From Gelidibacter gilvus (GTDB lineage Bacteria; Bacteroidota; Bacteroidia; Flavobacteriales; Flavobacteriaceae), in the NCBI RefSeq assembly GCF_004115975.1, contig NZ_SDDZ01000002.1, positions 434,001 to 498,000 of the forward strand: a stretch of DNA of 64,000 nucleotides, read 5' to 3'. Positions 62,482 through 64,000 of the stretch are shown piece by piece (within the stretch, counting starts at the first letter, position 1; each line of letters opens with the position of its first letter). Position numbers and translations under genes: made by a program. The notes under the pieces are model-generated. The model ran no database searches, had not been told where the DNA came from, and saw nothing but the letters and a program-made list of their open reading frames with translations.

Positions 62482-64000
62482 TTAATTTTTCAACTCAAAT
62501 TCGGCTTTCATAGTCGTGTCAGAATTCGTGCCCACAAAGACATGAAACTGTCCTGGCTCTGCGACAAAATCCAGATCGGAATTATAGAATTTCAAATCTT
62601 CAACGGTCAATTTAAAAGTGACGGTTTTAGTTTCGCCTTTTTTGATGTCAACTTTTTGAAACCGTTTTAACTCCTTGACCGGGCGCGTCACGGACCCCAC
62701 CACATCTCTGATGTACAGTTGAACGACTTCCTTCCCGTCATAATTCCCAGAATTCTTCACATCTACGGAAACATCAAGAGTACCATTACTATCAATTTGA
62801 TTGGTGCTCAATTTTAAATTTGAATAGTCAAAGGTGGTATAGCTCAACCCATATCCAAAAGGAAACAATGGCTCATTGCGGACATCTAAATAATTGGATC
62901 GGAATTTTTCAAAAACGCCATCTTTATTGTTTAATGGACGTCCGGTGTTTTTATGATTGTAATAAATAGGAATCTGTCCCACATTGCGTGGAAAAGTCGC
63001 GGTTAATTTTCCTGAAGGATTGACATCACCAAACAAGACATCAGAAATTGCCAAACCAGCTTCACTTCCCGGAAACCATACATTCAAAATGGCCGGAACG
63101 GTTTTAACTTCTTCTTCGATGGTTAATGGACGACCGGTAAACATGACCAAAACCACAGGCTTTCCTGTTTTTAAAAGCGCTTGCAACAGATCTTTTTGAA
63201 TTTGTGGAATGTCCAGATTGGTACGGCTACTGCTTTCGCCACTCATTTCAGCCGACTCGCCCAAAGCCGCGATAATCACATCCGATTTGGAGGCGATTTC
63301 CAAAGCTTCATCAAGCATTTGCTTGTCTGTACGTCCGTCACGAGGAATATCTTTTCCAAACATGGTCACCCGTTTTTCATACTCCAAATCTTCAGCAAGG
63401 TTACTCCCTTTGGCATATAGAATTTTGGCTTTATTACCGACCACCGTTTTTAAACCTTCCAACAACGGAATGGATTTTTCTTGTTTTGTAGCCACACTCC
63501 ATGTACCTGCCATATTCACTGCAGTATTGGCCAAAGGACCAACTAATGCAATAGTTCCAGATTTTTTTATGGGTAAGGTTTGATGGTCGTTTTTCATTAA
63601 GACCATCGATTCCGCAGATACTTTTCTTGCGAATGCACGGTGATCATCCGTAAAGATTTCTGTCTTTGCTCTGTTTACGTCACAGTATTTATAGGGATCA
63701 TCAAACAGACCCAATTGATATTTCGCAGTAAGCATGCGTTTCACAGCGGTATCAATTGTTTCCATTGAAACTTTACCCTCGTTGAACGATTTTTCTAAGG
63801 TGGTCAACAAGCCTTCGCCAACCATATCCATGTCAATTCCAGCGTTTATTGCCATGGCTGAAACGGTCTGAAAGTCGCCCATGCCGTGATCAACCATTTC
63901 ATTGATGCCGGTATAATCGGTAACGACAAAGCCGTCAAATCCCCAATCTGTGCGCAGCAAATCGGTCATCAACCATTTATTACCCGTAGCAGGAATGCCA
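62482..64000 (-). CDS. GH3 beta-glycosidase (N-terminus beyond the window)
   Basis: The minus-strand frame is open from stop 62482 to the window edge, so at least the last 506 residues are present and the N-terminus is missing. The first visible residues are GIPATGNKW, as in the neighbouring GH3 (GVPATGNKF), and are not a true start. The nucleophile lies in GFVVTDYTGINEM; SAEMSGESSSRTNLDIP and GKEVVQLYIRDVVGSVTRPVKELKRF fit GH3. It is the next gene in the second hydrolase cluster, upstream on the minus strand. Substrate unknown. Confidence 0.9.
   Translation of the reverse strand, partial: GIPATGNKWLMTDLLRTDWGFDGFVVTDYTGINEMVDHGMGDFQTVSAMAINAGIDMDMVGEGLLTTLEKSFNEGKVSMETIDTAVKRMLTAKYQLGLFDDPYKYCDVNRAKTEIFTDDHRAFARKVSAESMVLMKNDHQTLPIKKSGTIALVGPLANTAVNMAGTWSVATKQEKSIPLLEGLKTVVGNKAKILYAKGSNLAEDLEYEKRVTMFGKDIPRDGRTDKQMLDEALEIASKSDVIIAALGESAEMSGESSSRTNLDIPQIQKDLLQALLKTGKPVVLVMFTGRPLTIEEEVKTVPAILNVWFPGSEAGLAISDVLFGDVNPSGKLTATFPRNVGQIPIYYNHKNTGRPLNNKDGVFEKFRSNYLDVRNEPLFPFGYGLSYTTFDYSNLKLSTNQIDSNGTLDVSVDVKNSGNYDGKEVVQLYIRDVVGSVTRPVKELKRFQKVDIKKGETKTVTFKLTVEDLKFYNSDLDFVAEPGQFHVFVGTNSDTTMKAEFELKN

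Noticed and set aside
63964-63972. TTG or ATG near 63970 as the start of the last GH3
   Set aside because: The frame is open to the window edge and the first visible residues (GIPATGNKW) are internal to GH3.
1-64000. tRNA or rRNA genes, prophage or integrated element
   Set aside because: No cloverleaf-like sequence, rRNA similarity, integrase, phage structural gene or attachment repeats were seen by eye; a covariance-model scan would be needed to be certain.

Overview
The window is chromosomal DNA from a marine-type flavobacterium (Bacteroidota, probably Flavobacteriaceae). The evidence is AT-rich DNA, gliding genes gldF and gldG, SusC/SusD pairs, -7 promoter boxes of the form TAnnTTTG, few Shine-Dalgarno sites, and Bacteroidota-specific families (DUF4294, the DUF4268 type, PKD-containing glycan-binding lipoproteins). 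No rRNA, tRNA, CRISPR array, prophage or complete insertion sequence was seen. The only transposase-like gene is a REP-associated tyrosine transposase (RAYT).

Left part (1-35 kb): mainly housekeeping. It holds an RNA methyltransferase cut by the window start; a SAM methyltransferase and a ZIP metal transporter; an amidohydrolase; the RAYT; a hemolysin III-like protein and a DUF4294 protein; an M42 peptidase, class V aminotransferase, Nudix and PrsW run; a cyclic-nucleotide/CBS/DUF294 nucleotidyltransferase joined to a DnaQ-like exonuclease; a three-gene biotin-dependent acyl-CoA carboxylase (carrier, biotin carboxylase, carboxyltransferase); an NYN/LOTUS RNase-like gene; a small Gre-fold operon; and an acetyl-CoA synthetase / histidine kinase / sigma54-activator operon. 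Just downstream of that operon lies a four-cysteine miniprotein gene with a good sigma54 promoter, so the activator may control its neighbour. Then follow an alanine/sodium symporter, a membrane acyltransferase, purC, a small outer-membrane barrel, phoH, a SAM hydroxide adenosyltransferase, a 7-bp tandem-repeat tract, gldF and gldG (with an extra gene between them), and dnaN.

Right part (35-64 kb): polysaccharide use, all on the minus strand. A SusD-less TonB receptor preceded by a 53-codon ORF and a LacI-type regulator adjoin a laminarin (beta-1,3-glucan) utilisation locus: SusC, SusD, a PKD-containing surface glycan-binding lipoprotein with two duplicated C-terminal modules, a multimodular GH16, a GH3 and a second GH16. 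Upstream of susC is a membrane sensor with a LuxR-type DNA-binding tail. Further upstream is a second hydrolase cluster (GH43, sulfatase, esterase, GH2, two tandem GH3) that continues past the window end. It has no SusC/SusD inside the window and probably attacks a sulfated, esterified polysaccharide.

Small-scale structure: dispersed ATTCCC-N8-GGGAAT palindromes, two of them directly in front of start codons; a diverged 210-bp tandem duplication after dnaN; a 23-bp palindrome made of two back-to-back -7 boxes; a terminator inside the short leader of the LacI-type gene; a LacI-type operator candidate between the tandem GH3 genes; and a 24-bp palindrome inside the RAYT reading frame. No wholly new multi-gene system is proven. 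The best leads are the sigma54/miniprotein unit, the gene inserted between gldF and gldG, the RAYT with an internal palindrome, and the 53-codon ORF coupled to a TonB receptor.
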